Below, piece by piece: positions 10,789 to 23,042 of a DNA stretch of 64,000 nucleotides; the first letter of the stretch is position 1; every line of letters starts with the position of its first letter. The notes beneath the pieces are model-generated. The model was not told the DNA's origin. It searched no databases and was given only the letters and a program-made list of their open reading frames with translations. The stretch is from Lytechinus pictus (lineage: Eukaryota > Echinodermata > Echinoidea > Temnopleuroida > Toxopneustidae): assembly GCF_037042905.1 (NCBI RefSeq), contig NC_087257.1:21677001-21741000 (forward strand). The letters run 5' to 3'. Both the position numbers and the translations under genes were made by a program.

Positions 10789-12164
10789 CAAGGGATGATT
10801 CATAAAACTATCAAAGATGATAAAGAAAGACATAATAAAAACGTAGAAAATATGTGTATAATAACTTCAGGACATTTAAATAAATCTCAGGAATATTTGG
10901 TGCTCATCAGTTCAAAATAATTTATTCTGATAAGCGGGGGAAATGACAGAACATCGGGCAGAACATCGTCGTTTGTGTAAATGTCTGATACCATTTTCTA
11001 TTCTATACATGAGTTATTTTGTTCGCTTTTTCCGTTGGTATTCTTTTGCATTCGAATACGTTAACATCAGGGGCGGTGCAAGGGTATTTTGATAGACGGG
11101 GAAATTAAAGACAACCCATAAGTGACGTCATTCATTTTTCTCAATGTAATAACAGGGCTAATAAATATCATAGAATATTATCCGACCCAGACCTTACTTC
11201 TTTATACTATTCTTACTCCTTTCTTCTCGCTTTCTGGTGTGCTCGCCCGTGCCCCCTGGCTGTTACTATACGCTGCTCCCGGGTAACATAATCTGACGAT
11301 GGGTCTGTATCGGTCTGTACACTGATTACCCTGGTTTTAATAAGCCTCCCGTGTTCTATCCCAGGGTCTTCACGAATATTCAATGAACCAGGGAGATTAT
11401 GAGGCTACATGTGCGGTGTAGAATGCTTGATGATATACACCGTCATTGCAGAAAAAAAGGAAAATTTACAATAGTTCCTAGGGCCTTGTCATATCTATAA
11501 TTATACCGTGGGAGAAACGAATGCGAACATTTATTTTATTCCAAATTGTAGCATAACCTAATATACAGTACATTATCCAATCGAAACGAATCAGTGATTT
11601 GTGGCAAATGACCGTTCTTTGTTGTTGCGGTGTTTTGGTTCCGAATCATCCAAAAGTAGCTGTAATATAACGGGAGGTGGATGCAGCCCACTTTCTCAAA
11701 TCAAGAACCATTATATAGTAAATTAAAGTTACTCTATTAAAATGTCGTTAATTGTGCAAATAGAACAATATATAATGACAAGTAAGGGTGATATAATTTT
11801 GTATAATGACAAGTAAGGGTACTACATTTTGTTTTCTGCTGGTTAATTGACGTATTTATATATAATTATGCAAAGACGGTGATATAGAATATATCCACTG
11901 TAATCTTTACATTGAACATGTTGAATGTGCGGCTATCTATCTGACAAAAGAGAGTTTACGATGTGGAACGGGAACGATACCCATAACGCTAAATAGGCTA
12001 CATTACAATTTAATCAAGTTTGCATGACAAAGGTAACGTATACGAAGTGCACTGCACGAGAAACGTGTTGTCTCTGAATAACGCCATGAAAATGCAAAAG
12101 ACGGAGAGATGTATCATTGGCACATCCGTGGAAGCGAGATCGATTTGGTTGATCTGTTTGTTTC
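10789..12164. other. Non-coding stretch with a short tandem duplication
   Basis: No gene recognised. A 19-base segment (TATAATGACAAGTAAGGGT) is directly repeated at 11771 and 11802. The rest is AT-rich unique-looking DNA. Confidence 0.45.
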
Positions 12165-12475
12165 ATTGGCGCGTATTCTGAACTCAGGTTTAAATAGAAC
12201 CCTGGTTTAAAGTTGTGGTTTAACTATGGATAGCCAATTGGGGCACAAACCCCTAACAGTACACATCCAATTTATTAACTTATTAACATAATAGTCTGGG
12301 AATGATAACTGAAGTATTTTTCTTCATTATGAAAGCAAAAGCAAACAAAATAGTAAACATAAGAAATGTACAATATAAACATAATTTTTGATTTCTTGGC
12401 TTCCCATAATTTTAGCACAGAGTTAGACCATGGTCTAAGTTAAACCTGACTTCAGAATACGGGCCATTGTATTTA
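12165..12475. mobile_element. MITE with GGCCCGTATTC tips (copy 1)
   Basis: The left tip GGCGCGTATTCTGAACTCAG and the right tip CTGACTTCAGAATACGGGCC are inverted repeats. ATT flanks both ends and may be a 3-bp target duplication. Interior landmarks CTTTCATAATGAAG-like and ACCATGGTCTAA recur in a truncated copy at 63862-64000, a fragment at about 57035-57078, and the inner borders of the large composite at 16831 and 20685. Confidence 0.7.
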
Positions 12476-13534
12476 GCGTTCCATATCTCCCTCCTCTACC
12501 GTAAACCAGCTATTTACTGTGGGACGGTGGCATCATATAGAGATAATATCTATAATGGGTGGCAGACGGTACGATTAGATGGCGGTACTAGTTTACAGGT
12601 GCGAATTCTCGGATTATGAAACGCTACACCGATAATCATATTTCCTCTTATACATTGAATTCATGATTAAACGCCCTTTCAAAATACGATGAGTATAACT
12701 TAAAATTCAGTTGGCATTCGAATTACCGTTACTGATATTCCCCACGGTGGATGTTCCGACTCAGTTTATGTAAAAGCCCGATAAAAGGGTGTGTAAACGC
12801 GCGGGTGGCAATATCACATGTTCACCCTTTTTGTCTTTGTCTTTTTGTTTTATGCTTAACTTTAACACCAGCTTTATAACCCCAGGAATCGAGGACGGAT
12901 ACTGTGTATCATAAATTTTATTACTGGTGGGCGTCTCATAATGCTGCTCGTAAAATTAAGAACGACTATACACACGACTGGAACATGTTCTCAGGTGCTA
13001 AGTCAGTTATACAGGGATAACTTTTAGCATAAGAAAGGATCACCAGTCGTAAGTAAAGTCATTCGGAACTTACTAACAGCTTTATGAAGCACCCACCTGG
13101 TAAAAAGAATAAATCATTACATATAGGCCTGAGGTATAATGCGGAGAAAAACTGAAACCTCATTTTAACATATTACAACTACTGATTTTTGCCGACACAC
13201 CGCGGACCAATAATAGCGCGCACTTCACATCTACCATAGATCATGTGTGTACATTCACCTCCAATTCCTACATTATGGTACGCATCCTTAGTACACCGGT
13301 AGGGTTTCGCTGTGGGGGGGGGGGGGGGTGGGTGGGTAGATTTTAATTTGTTCAAATAATCAAATGAATGTGAAGGGTGATAAGCATTTTTGCTGCCACA
13401 ATTCAAGCGACAACTGGAGAAAGTAGAGGTAGGAGGGGAAGGAGAAGAAAATCGTGATAATGATGGAGAGGAAGAATGAGAAGAATAGGAAAATAAAAAT
13501 TAAAAAAAAGCTACAAAGAGACCAAAAAGGAGAA
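12476..13534. other. Non-coding stretch ending in a G-run
   Basis: No gene supported. GCCCTTTCAAAATACGATGAG near 12673 resembles the tip of the 4221/4449 MITE family. A G-run of about 14, followed by TGGGTGGGT, lies at 13314-13336. Confidence 0.4.
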
Positions 13535-13740
13535 GAATAAGATGTTGATAATGAAGAAGAATGGAAGAATACTGAAGAAGAAGAAGAAGAAGAAGAAGAA
13601 GAAGAAGAAAAATAAAAATGAAAAAAAAAAGAAAGAAGAAAAAGAAGACCGGAGAAGAAGAAGAAAAAAAAGAAGGAAAAAAGAAGATTGAAGAAGAAGA
13701 AGTAGTAGTAGACCAAAGAAGAAGAAGAAGACCGAAGAAG
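13535..13740. repeat. GAA/AAG polypurine microsatellite
   Basis: The plus strand is almost purely purine, with a long GAA array at about 13575-13610 and interrupted AAG/AAAG repeats on both sides. ORFs across it encode low-complexity Lys/Glu or Ser/Phe runs and are spurious. Such mirror-symmetric polypurine tracts can adopt triplex structure. Confidence 0.85.
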
Positions 13741-14944
13741 AAGGCGATCACGATGATAATGATGGTGATGAAGAAGCTAACAATAGGAACCATTCTCTCC
13801 CTAATCTCGATCAAAATGTCTTGTCTTGGCACGATGAAGCGAATCATTTTCATCATCTCTTTTTCACCTGCGGTGTGATCATATCGTACCTCTAACACAC
13901 TGTAGATTTATAACAGGCGAGCTGGGCCTTCTCGTATGAAAATTATGCATACGGAAAACGATTGCACTTCAGAAAAAAGAGGCGAGCATCGAGTACCTCG
14001 AGCCAAAAAACTGGAAAACAGGTTTTCCCAAGGCTGTGCGTGGTAGAGTAAGATAATCCCTCACTTCGCTATTAATCCTAGAGTCCCTTGGCAGAATAAT
14101 GCCATTATTCATAGCGTAGCTAGGGTTAAATTTTCCAGAACGATCATATTCCTCAAGGTAGCATTAAATATTTGTCTTCGGGGCCCCATTTTAAAGATCC
14201 TTTAGATAATCACAAATACATCAAATACTTCAGGTGTGACTTTAAATGGTTCAAATTCGTCGAGGTTTTGCAGAAGCTATGATAAAAACCTATGTTTATA
14301 AAGGTATTTCCCCCGTTTTCATGATTTTCTCTCCAAAGGTAGAGTCCAGACTATTTGCCCTGATGATCACTGATATCCCCCTGAGGGCTTCTTAACTCTC
14401 AATAAATCGTTTGAAGGATGTGTTATCCTGGTTTTGTAACTATATACAGGGTATTATTGCATCCAATACATCATTTTAGAAAAAAATGGTGATGATACGA
14501 CCTGCTCGTAGCAGCATCTTTGGTCAGCGCGTTAAAAGGATTAAAATGTACAAGTGTTGTCCGAAGATTTGCGACCTTTAAACGGATAATCAGACAATTT
14601 ATTATGTCCACTGCTTTCCTGTTAGACCAGATGGGTAGTATGTGTTGGATTGGGTGTGGTGGTGGCGGGGGGGGGGGGGGTAGGGTATGTGTATATGTTT
14701 TTCCGTGTTGGTGGACATGATGGAGGGGTATTATGTTTGTGTGTTTGTGTTTGACTATGCAACATTATAGTCATTTGTGTACGAATTAGCGTTTCTAAGT
14801 GCTGCATATTATTCTTTTATTTCCACGCGGCTGCCTTGATCAGGCTCCCGAGCAGGCAATAATTCATTCCTAATGGGTAGGTCTATACACCTTGGTGGAG
14901 AGTGAAAAATTTGTGTGTATACATATATATATATATATCTTGCA
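13741..14944. other. Non-coding stretch
   Basis: A G-run tract (GTGGTGGCGGGGG...) lies at 14656-14680 and a GT-rich patch follows. A TA microsatellite is at about 14921-14938. No gene is supported. Confidence 0.4.
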
Positions 14945-15025
14945 AAATGACGCTAGTGCTGGGGTGGGATTGAACCTCACACTTTGTGACTCATAGCCCG
15001 GAGACTCAACCACTGATCTATATCT
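14945..15025 (-). mobile_element. tRNA-like SINE head
   Basis: Read on the minus strand, TAGATCAGTGGTTGAGTC (A-box-like) and GAGGTTCAATCCC (B box) are at tRNA-like spacing. The acceptor stem is not conserved. The body beyond is not recognised. A decayed tRNA-derived SINE is the best reading. Confidence 0.5.
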
Positions 15026-15527
15026 TCATAATCATGGTTATTTTGACCATACACTTTTTTGCTTTCTGTTTGTTTTATTGAACTTCAACAGTTTTTGTTT
15101 TCCTCGATCACATAACTCCAGCTTATCTCCATCATACTTGTCAACTGAGACACACACTACATAGTTAGTATATTACGGGGAGCTATAAGCATATGGAAAC
15201 CATGATCAGCCTATGAGCTATAAGGCACACAGTTGACACAGTGTGTAATTGAATAAGACCTTATACTATACTACTTGTACATCAGCTCACTATATCCCAC
15301 TAAATGACGCTGGACAACTCTTTGGTCTTGCTAAGTTACACACCCTCGGGACAGCCGGGTCAATACGATGGTGAGAGAATGGTCAAGTTAGTTCATAGGC
15401 GGGTGACGGCGAGCTGGCCATTAGGAGGTGGCACACGTTTATACCAAATCATGTACGTGATGTCTCGATTGTGTGTAATAAAGTTAAGTAATTGACGTAT
15501 TGTGCTTTGGTTTGAAGTTACTAATTC

Positions 15528-16830
15528 TAGTCTGGTAGGGAGGTAGGGTTCCCATGCACCCGAATGATATATTTTTTCAACCTACATTTTTGTAATCCTT
15601 AAGATGTCTAGTGAATGTATTTTGATGTTCCCAAAACGAAATATTGTCCCATGGGGTTCAAATTCAAGATGGCGTCCAAAATGGCCGCCATATTCATGGG
15701 ATTTGGATTTTCGTACATAGATTCCGACACAAACATTCATTTGCCACAAAATTAGTGTCATATAAAAGATAAATAAATTTTCTACAAGTTGATACTATTC
15801 ATGGGTGATGAAATGGTAATTCGGCTGAGATTTTAATGAGAAAAGTACAATTTTGAGAATTTTTTCCAAAAAATTGAAAATTTGTGAAATACATGATTTA
15901 CCATAAATCTCAGGAAAATAAAGGAATCACCTCGAAAACTTTTAGAAAACTTTCCTAATATACAATTATTAAGTGGACGAAATTCCAAATTGATATCATT
16001 ATTAGTCACAAACATATTATGTCTCAAACTTGAAAATTCAATTTTCAGAAATTTAGCTTTTTTTACTGCATATCGGAGACTTGGATATATTAATGTATAT
16101 TGTCACATTTTCAACCCAGAAAATGGAAAAAGGCCTTCATAAAATGCGAAATTATCTATTATTTTGTTGGTAGAATTTACTACAATCCCTTTATTCTTCG
16201 ATTTCAAGTCGGTTGATATAGTTTTTTAAAAGAATTAAGACCTTTGGCCAAAATTTGTATGTTTTTGGAAAAAAAAAATTGCACATGCACTGTTATTGAT
16301 CAGATTTATTATGAATATCAGTAATAAATGCACAATCTCAACATTCGATATGAAAGAGGATGTATCAACGAGAATATTTGCAGGCTTCATGCCACCATAA
16401 GTATCTTCATTTGCTTCAAATAGAAGGCTGAATGTATTGAGCGATTTTGCGCTAAAGTGAGGCCAAAAAGCAACCTCGGTGTGGCAGTCACACCTCTGAA
16501 AACGATTGCAAAGTGATGAATGGTATGTCATTCAAATAATACAATAGCTCTGATCAGCCTTTCGCATCGATTGTATTGGTATGACTAACACACCGTAATG
16601 TACAGTATAGAATGTGCATGGTAATAGAAATGTATCTGATTCAGAAGGATGTAAAGGGAAAAAAGGTGTTTCTGTTACATCATAAAGAAATCGATTTATT
16701 GAAGTCTTTTGGAAACATTTATAAGATACACTAGCACTGCAGGTAATAGAGATGAAGTTCTGACATATCAATACATAACTGAAAGGAACATGTCAAAGCT
16801 ACCCCCACCTTATCTGTATTTTGAATCTAT
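15528..16830. repeat. Left inverted arm of the composite element
   Basis: It is a reverse-complement match to 20686-21988. Landmarks are GTCCCATGGGGTTCAAATTC near 15647 and AAGATGGCGTCCAAAATGGC just after. Minus-strand ORFs at 16235-16531 and 16532-16771 have plus-strand counterparts in the right arm (20733-20984, 21134-21331). No domain is recognisable and the arms do not prove coding. Confidence 0.85.
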
Positions 16831-16995
16831 GGCCTGTATTCCAAAATCAGGTTTATTTTCCAACACGTTCTAACTCTTTTCTAAATTTATGAAGAGCCAA
16901 TATTATGTTTATTGTATATCTCTTATGTTTACAACTCTGTTCCGTTTGCTTTCATAATGAAGGAAAAAACCTCAATAATCATTCTCAGATAACTA
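16831..16995. mobile_element. Left end of GGCCCGTATTC-family element at palindrome centre
   Basis: The tip GGCCTGTATTCCAAAATCAG and the inner TTTGCTTTCATAATGAAGG match the MITE at 12165-12475 read in reverse. The complementary tip CTGATTTAGGAATACAGGTC ends at 20685. Thus the inner 3.85 kb looks like a larger or expanded member of that family sitting between the inverted arms. Confidence 0.55.
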
Positions 16996-17299
16996 TGAAC
17001 CATTTGGGGGTCAATATTAATGGAATTTGCTCTCCACAGTAAAAATCATTAGGGGTAATTCTGTCGTCAGTCAAAAAGTGATCATAGTTGAAAACCATAA
17101 CGTAGTTCAGATGACCGAAGATCTGACATGGTATGTGATGGTCGTTTACCAAAACAAAATAAATCACGATCAAAATCAAAACGTCGAAAGAACTAACAAA
17201 TCAGCGAAATGGACACATCACACGATACTATCACAGATCCTGATCATTATCAGTCTAAAGGCAGTCTATCCAACTTTGCATAATTTGACATAATACATA

Positions 17300-19570
17300 C
17301 CAATGGACCACACACAGTTGTAAATTCAGAAGGCACAGTAGCATTTGCTAACATTTACATATGCCCACAGAGCCGGGTAACATAAGCTCTACCTAAGAAT
17401 TGACTCAAGTGGAAGTAATAACACTATCATAGTCCGTACGCCAAGGAAATATAAGTTCAAAGTGGGAATCATTAGTGAAACAGTAAAACTTGAAGCTTAT
17501 GGTGAGATTCCAATTAAATGTAAAGGTACACTAATTCGACATAAAATGTTACAATCCAAAATGGTCAACATAGACATTCTATGTACCAGATGTCAAGGTT
17601 TCAGCTATCCTTGGGTTGTTAGGTTGCACTGACCTTGGAATTATCACAATTTACTCAATGTACAATTATGACACACCAACACCTAACCCTAAACCTGAAC
17701 AAATACTTATCACAAGTGATGAGGATCTCAAACAAGCATTTCCAGAGCAGTTCGACGCTATTGGTAGTTTCAAAGGAAAAAACGATGCTTCATGTCAAGG
17801 ACATCGCTAAACCTACCATAGACGCACCACGCAAGTGCAGCACATTAATTATTGAAGGACAAGATCAACACGACAAGAATCGGTACTTGTTCATGGAGAC
17901 GGTAAAGCAAGAAGGCTCAGTGTTCAGCAGCTCCAAGTGCACAATCAAGAGACCTATCAACTTCTTTGGCTCCATGTGCACTAGATCAGATATCTACTCA
18001 GATCCTAGCCAGGTAGAAGCCAACACATTACCCAAGTACTATTACCCAAGGACGAAGAGGGTGATGTTCAGAAATGCCTAATATTGTTCAAATACCTAGC
18101 AGCATATATTCCTAATTTGTGGGAAAAGTCAGCACCACTTCGATAACTTCTCCACAAGGAAGTACCGTTCATCTGGGACGATGATCATGAACATTCCTTG
18201 AACAGCCTGAAATGTGCAGTATCATCAGGTGCATGCCTACAGTTCTATGACCCAGAGAGAGAGGCCTGTCGAGATGGATACATCAATGAAAGATCTAGGA
18301 GCATGCCTTGCTTCAGGATGGTAACCTGCTGCGGTTGCATCCAAAGTCTTTCCACTGCACAGTCCAACTACTCAAACATAGAGGGAAATCTTAGTCCTAA
18401 TGTTTGGTATCAAACGCTTCCATACACATCTGTTCGGGAAGGAATTCACAGTGAAACAATCACAGACCACTGGAAATTATATGGAAAAAAAACTCTTACA
18501 AGTGCACTGCTGCATCTACAGCGATCGCTTATAATCAAAGTCCAAGGAAACAGGTTTCAAGTCAATTACCGACCTGGAAACAACATGATTCTTTCCGATT
18601 CATTGAGTTGACTTTGTAATCCCAAGAAAGCATGTACCGTTAGGTGTCAGAGTTAAATCCATCTGCTCTTAGGAAAAAGATTCGCATATGCGATCGACCT
18701 ATTACTCTTCGGAAAACACAAGACGACAGAACTTCAGAGAGAAACAGCTAATGATCCAATACCTAGATCATTATGGCAGATAGTTACTAAAAGTTGGCCT
18801 GAAACAATCCAAGAGTTATTGAAATCCCTTATGCAGTATTGGTCGTATAGAGATAACATCGGATTATCACATGGAATACTCTTCACGGGAAGTCAAGTGT
18901 ACCGAAGTCACTGAGGAATGATATCCTTGGACAGCTTCACCTAGGACACATGGGAATCGAATGTACCAACTGACTTGCTCGTGAGACAGTGTTCTTGTCA
19001 AACATCAACGAGTACATCGACCAGTTGATAAAGCAGAGTGAAACATGCCAGAAACATCAAGCAAGTCAGCATAAAAAAAAGAAGTGGAATATCAAGCACA
19101 TTACTTCTTCTCCACACTATCCAAGATCAAACGGATTAGCTCAGAGGATGGTTCGTACAGTCAAGAATCTGTTGACAAAATGTTCTCAGACTGGCCAAGA
19201 CAGTCAACTAGCAATGATGAACCTGAGAGCAACACCAGTCGAAAGTTACTTTAGATCACCAGCAGAAATGTTATTTGGTAGACCCATCAGAACCACATTA
19301 TCAAGTCACTATTTCTCGAGAGATTCTACTGCCACTGATTTTCTCATGAATAGGCAAGGCAAGGTGAAGGAAGTGCATTATCGACATGCAAGTTCTGATC
19401 TACCACCTCTGCATGTAGGACAGCCAGTGAGAGTTATACATCCAAGATAACACACTTGGATACCAGCTAAAGCATCCAAAGTCTGTGAGGAACCCAGGTC
19501 TTACGAAGTATCAAAGCCAAACGGAGGAATCTTGAAAAGGATCGGATCACACGTGAGGGAAATTCCATCC
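17300..19570 (+). pseudogene. Decayed Ty3/Gypsy polyprotein (protease, RT, RNase H, integrase fragments)
   Basis: Several frames together give a recognisable Gypsy pol order. At about 17385-17430 the aspartic-protease region reads LRIDSSGSNNT, where the family expects an intact D-S/T-G triad. At 17730-17850 a pre-RT segment reads FPEQFDAIGSFKG, then APRKCS. At 17870-18060 comes the post-YxDD part of RT (SSKCTIKR, YSDPSQVEA), so the RT palm with its catalytic aspartates appears deleted. RNase H-like sequence follows at about 18090-18610 (SKSL/STAQSNYSNIE, TDHWKLYG). Integrase remains at 18960-19500 (SPHYPRSNGLA, SPAEMLFGRPIRT, VGQPVRVIHP). Numerous stops and frameshifts make it non-functional. 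Flanking LTRs were not seen; the surrounding repeats are inverted, not direct. Confidence 0.85.
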
Positions 19571-20160
19571 ACCATCCCCACTCCACAGCAGGAATCGAAA
19601 TTAGCGGTCGCCCGGGTGACGTTGGCAACCAAAACTGCCATCATGGTAGCCCGGATGGCAACCAAGAAAATATCTGTTTTTTTTCTCAAAGAGAATAACA
19701 TTCTCTTGAATTTTGCAGCAAGCAAAATTGCTTTTCCAGTCCAAAGTTTACAACTTCTGGATCAGGAATATATCTTTCAAGTTCACGTACATTGGCACAA
19801 AGTTTTAGCTCAAAAAGATCGCCCAAATGTGGCACATGAGCCTGCCAATGACTTCTAAGATTGACTGCCTGTTTGTCAAAGTCCTCCCTAAGAACCATAA
19901 AGCTTGCATTTTGACATGATATAAGTTAATTGTTGGAAGTTGTAAAATGCAATTTACAGGAGGCCTTTTCCGTGGTACTGATTCGTCACCACATTTTCTA
20001 CTTTTGAAAATATTAAATAGATTAATAACACAGCCATACACATCTCAATGTTCCAAAAATGCCTTCCCATTCTTTACATTGGTCAACAGAAAGAGGTTTT
20101 TGTCATTTTTGGCACTTTAATGTATCAGAATTGTTTGATTTAAATTGTAAAGAATAAAGA
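19571..20160 (-). other. Unclassified region with minus-strand ORF fragments
   Basis: Two overlapping minus-strand frames (about 20041-19805 and 19898-19686) read as plausible protein, for example RKRPPVNCILQLPTINLYH and FDKQAVNLRSHWQAHVPHLG. A frameshift may separate them. I do not recognise the family. It may be a remnant of the inner transposon's own protein, or of another nested element. Confidence 0.3.
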
Positions 20161-20214
20161 TAACCCACTCAATTAATTTCTCATACTCGGAACACCCTCA
20201 AAATATTTGTAAGA

Positions 20215-20650
20215 GTTCTTTTGTCAGAATCCAAGATGGCCGTCAAAGTGGCGGCCAAGGGACAATATTCAAGTTTTCAGAACATCAAAATGAATTCATT
20301 CAGTATACGACTCCAGGATTGAAAAGGTGAAGGTTAGAAAAACTTATCAATGTGGTAAAAAGGGGTGGTAAAGATAATGACAATATAGTAATTTAAGTCT
20401 GTAAAATGCAGTAAAAAAATCAATTTCTTAATAATTGTATATTAGGAAAGTTTTCTAGAAAGTTTCAAGGTAATTCCTTTATTTTTCTTAGATACATGGT
20501 AAATCAAGTATTTTGCAAATTTTCATTTTTGGGGAAAACAATTTCAAAATGCACTTTTCTTATTAAGATCAGCCGAATTACCTTTTTATCACCTATGAAT
20601 AATACCAACTTGTAGAAAATGTATTCATATTTCATATGACACTAATTTTG
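20215..20650. repeat. Diverged, rearranged partial copy of the composite arm
   Basis: The segment AATTGTATATTAGGAAAGTT and the following 200 bases closely parallel part of the right arm at 21555-21775 in the same orientation. The piece GGGACAATATTC...GAACATCAAAATGAATTCA lies upstream of it, although in the arm it lies downstream. The region therefore joins the end of one arm copy to the start of another. Confidence 0.7.
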
Positions 20651-20685
20651 TGTTCGAAGATAAACCTGATTTAGGAATACAGGTC

Positions 20686-21988
20686 ATAGATTCAAAATAC
20701 AGATAAAGTGGGGGTAGCTTCGACATATTCCTTTGAGCTGTGTATTGATGTGTAAGAACTTCATCTTTATTACCTGCAGTGCTAGTGTATCTTATAACTG
20801 TTTCCAAGAGACAATATTTAATAAATTTCTTTATAATGTAATAGAAACACCTTTTTTGTCTTTGCATCCTTCTGAATCAGATACATTTCTATTACCATGC
20901 ACATTACATACTGGACATTACGGTGTGTTAGTCATACCTACACAATCGATGCGAGAGGCTGATCCAAGCTATTGTATTATTTGAATGACATACCATTCAT
21001 CACTTTGCAATCGTTTTCATGGATGTGACTGCCACACTAAGGTTGCTTTTTGGCCTCACTTTAGCGCAAAATCGCTCAATACATTCAGCATATTTTCCTT
21101 CTATTTGAAGCAAATGAAGATACTTATGGTGGCATGAAGCCTGCAAATATTCTCGTTGATACATCCTCTTTCATATCGAATGTTGAGATTGTGCATTTAT
21201 TACTGATATTCATAATAAATCTGATCAATAACAATGCATGTGCAATTTTTTTTACCAAAAACATACAAATTTTGGCCAAAAGTCTTAATTCTTTTAAAAA
21301 CTATATCAACCGACTTGAAATCGAAGAATAAAGGGATAGTAGTAAATTCTACCAACAAAATAATAGATAATTTCGCATTTTATGAAGGCCTTTTTCCATT
21401 TTCTGGGTTGAAAATGTGACAATATACATTAATATATCCAAGTCTCCGATATGCAGTAAAAAAGCTAAATTTCTGAAAATTGAATTTTCAAGTTTGAGAC
21501 ATAATAAGTTTGTGACTAAAAATGATATCAATTTGGAATTTCGTCCACTTAATAATTGTATATTAGGAAAGTTTTCTAAAAGTTTTCGAGGCGATTCCTT
21601 TTTTTTCCTGAGATTTATGGTAAATCATGTATTTCACAAATTTTCAATTTTTTGGAAAAAATTCTCAAAATTGTACTTTTCTCATTAAAATCTCAGCCGA
21701 ATTACCATTTCATCACCCATGAATAGTATCAACTTGTAGAAAATTTATTTATCTTTCATATGACACTAATTTTGTGGCAAATGAATGTTTGTGTCGGAAT
21801 CTATGTACGAAAATCCAAATCCCATGAATATGGCGGCCATTTTGGACGCCATCTTGAATTTGAACCCCATGGGACAATATTTCGTTTTGGGAACATCAAA
21901 ATTCATTCACTAGACATCTTAAGGATTACAAAAATGTAGGTTAAAAAAATATATCATTCGGGTGCATGGGAACCCTATCTCTCTCCCC
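20686..21988. repeat. Right inverted arm of the composite element
   Basis: It is the reverse complement of the left arm and the same length (1303 bp by my boundaries). It ends CTCTCTCCCC before the 9-mer TACTAATTC. Plus-strand ORFs inside (20733-20984; 21134-21331; 21416-21688) mirror minus-strand ORFs of the left arm. Confidence 0.85.
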
Positions 21989-21997
21989 TACTAATTC

Positions 21998-22910
21998 AGG
22001 CAACAATATGATGGTCAAAAGTGGGGTACCATAATTATCAACATATACAATTTGTGGTCCCAGACCAAGTAAAGTAATTTTATTTTTTACATCGTTGTTA
22101 CAATTTGCCTATGATTTATAATAAACATTGTAGGTCGACGCCGAAATAACTAGACTTGACATTAAAATTTGTATTATAGCTTTTGGAGATTCGTTCTGCG
22201 TAATTATTTGAAAGGGTGTGGATCAAATCTTAATCCACAGAATATATTTATATAAATCTAGCAATCAACTGCTCAAAGCGTCAAATCAATTATTGATTTA
22301 AGATTTTGTCGTCAGCATTGATTTATACAATATTTGGACATTGTTTATGTTTATATGGCGTTAATATGATAAATAGTTTATCAATTTGTGAAACTTCTTG
22401 ATCTTTATAGTGGTCGTAGACATGGTGTAGAAACACGGCTTTAGGCTATATATGAAGTGGGAGAAAGTTTTCTGGAGTCATGTCCGGTGATGGGATGTTT
22501 AAAGGCGACAGATTAATAGGAAATGATGGGTCGAGATTGCACTATACACCATTTCCTATTGAAGCGTTGCCTTTTTGAATTCGTATTTCACGGTCATTTG
22601 TTTAGTGATTTAAGTTGGGTTTTACCGGGAGGCAGATCCATTTTCATTTCCCTCCCAACTCCCATGATTTCTATTGCATGCTCGTGAGATTAGCAATCAC
22701 AATGACATGTCGGATGTCTTTTCGGTAAGTGAGCGGTAACGCATCGGAAATGAGGTGCATGATGGGAGAATCAGGCATAAAACGCAGATCCATTTCAATT
22801 GATCTTTCTCGTAGACACAGTCAGACCAAATAGCAGACCTATATACGTAGTTGTAACCGTCCCTTGGTTATTTCATCATGGACCCTACATGATTTCATCC
22901 AGTCCGTGAA
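21998..22910. other. Non-coding stretch with one short inverted-repeat element
   Basis: At 22499-22576 a small hairpin element has arms AATAGGAAATG and CATTTCCTATT, with AAAGGCGAC / GTTGCCTTTT tips. Nothing else is recognisable. Confidence 0.5.
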
Positions 22911-23042
22911 AATCTCATTTCAGTCTCCTTACTTCACACAAACAAAAGCAAACAAAATTGTTTGTTATATTTGTAATCAATTTGTTTAATAATTGTTTTA
23001 CTCTTGGGAGAGTGCGGTCACCGACACCTCAAAAACAAATAA
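22911..23042. repeat. Split direct repeat A1
   Basis: This 132-bp segment begins AATCTCATTTCAGTCTCC and is repeated without visible change at 23797-23928. It forms one terminus of the DIRS-like element. Confidence 0.9.

Larger units (their letters stand above)
15528..21988. mobile_element. Composite element with 1.3-kb inverted arms and 9-bp direct repeat flanks
   Basis: The 9-mer TACTAATTC occurs at 15519-15527 and again at 21989-21997, consistent with a target-site duplication around a 6461-bp unit. The outer 1303 bases on each side (15528-16830 and 20686-21988) are inverted copies of one another, very similar by eye (identity not computed). The first ~12 bases at each tip match poorly. 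The interior 16831-20685 is bounded by tips related to the GGCCCGTATTC MITE family and contains a dead Ty3/Gypsy pol and a rearranged third partial copy of the arm. A 9-bp duplication is typical of Mutator-like elements, but no transposase was found; the superfamily is undetermined. Confidence 0.75.

Noticed and set aside
13360-13898. Long ORFs on both strands (86-132 codons)
   Set aside because: They arise from the GAA polypurine tract and its flanks; composition is low-complexity.
15528-21988. Maverick/Polinton element
   Set aside because: Long inverted arms fit loosely, but the unit is too short, the direct repeat is 9 bp rather than 6, and no polymerase, ATPase or capsid-like gene was seen.
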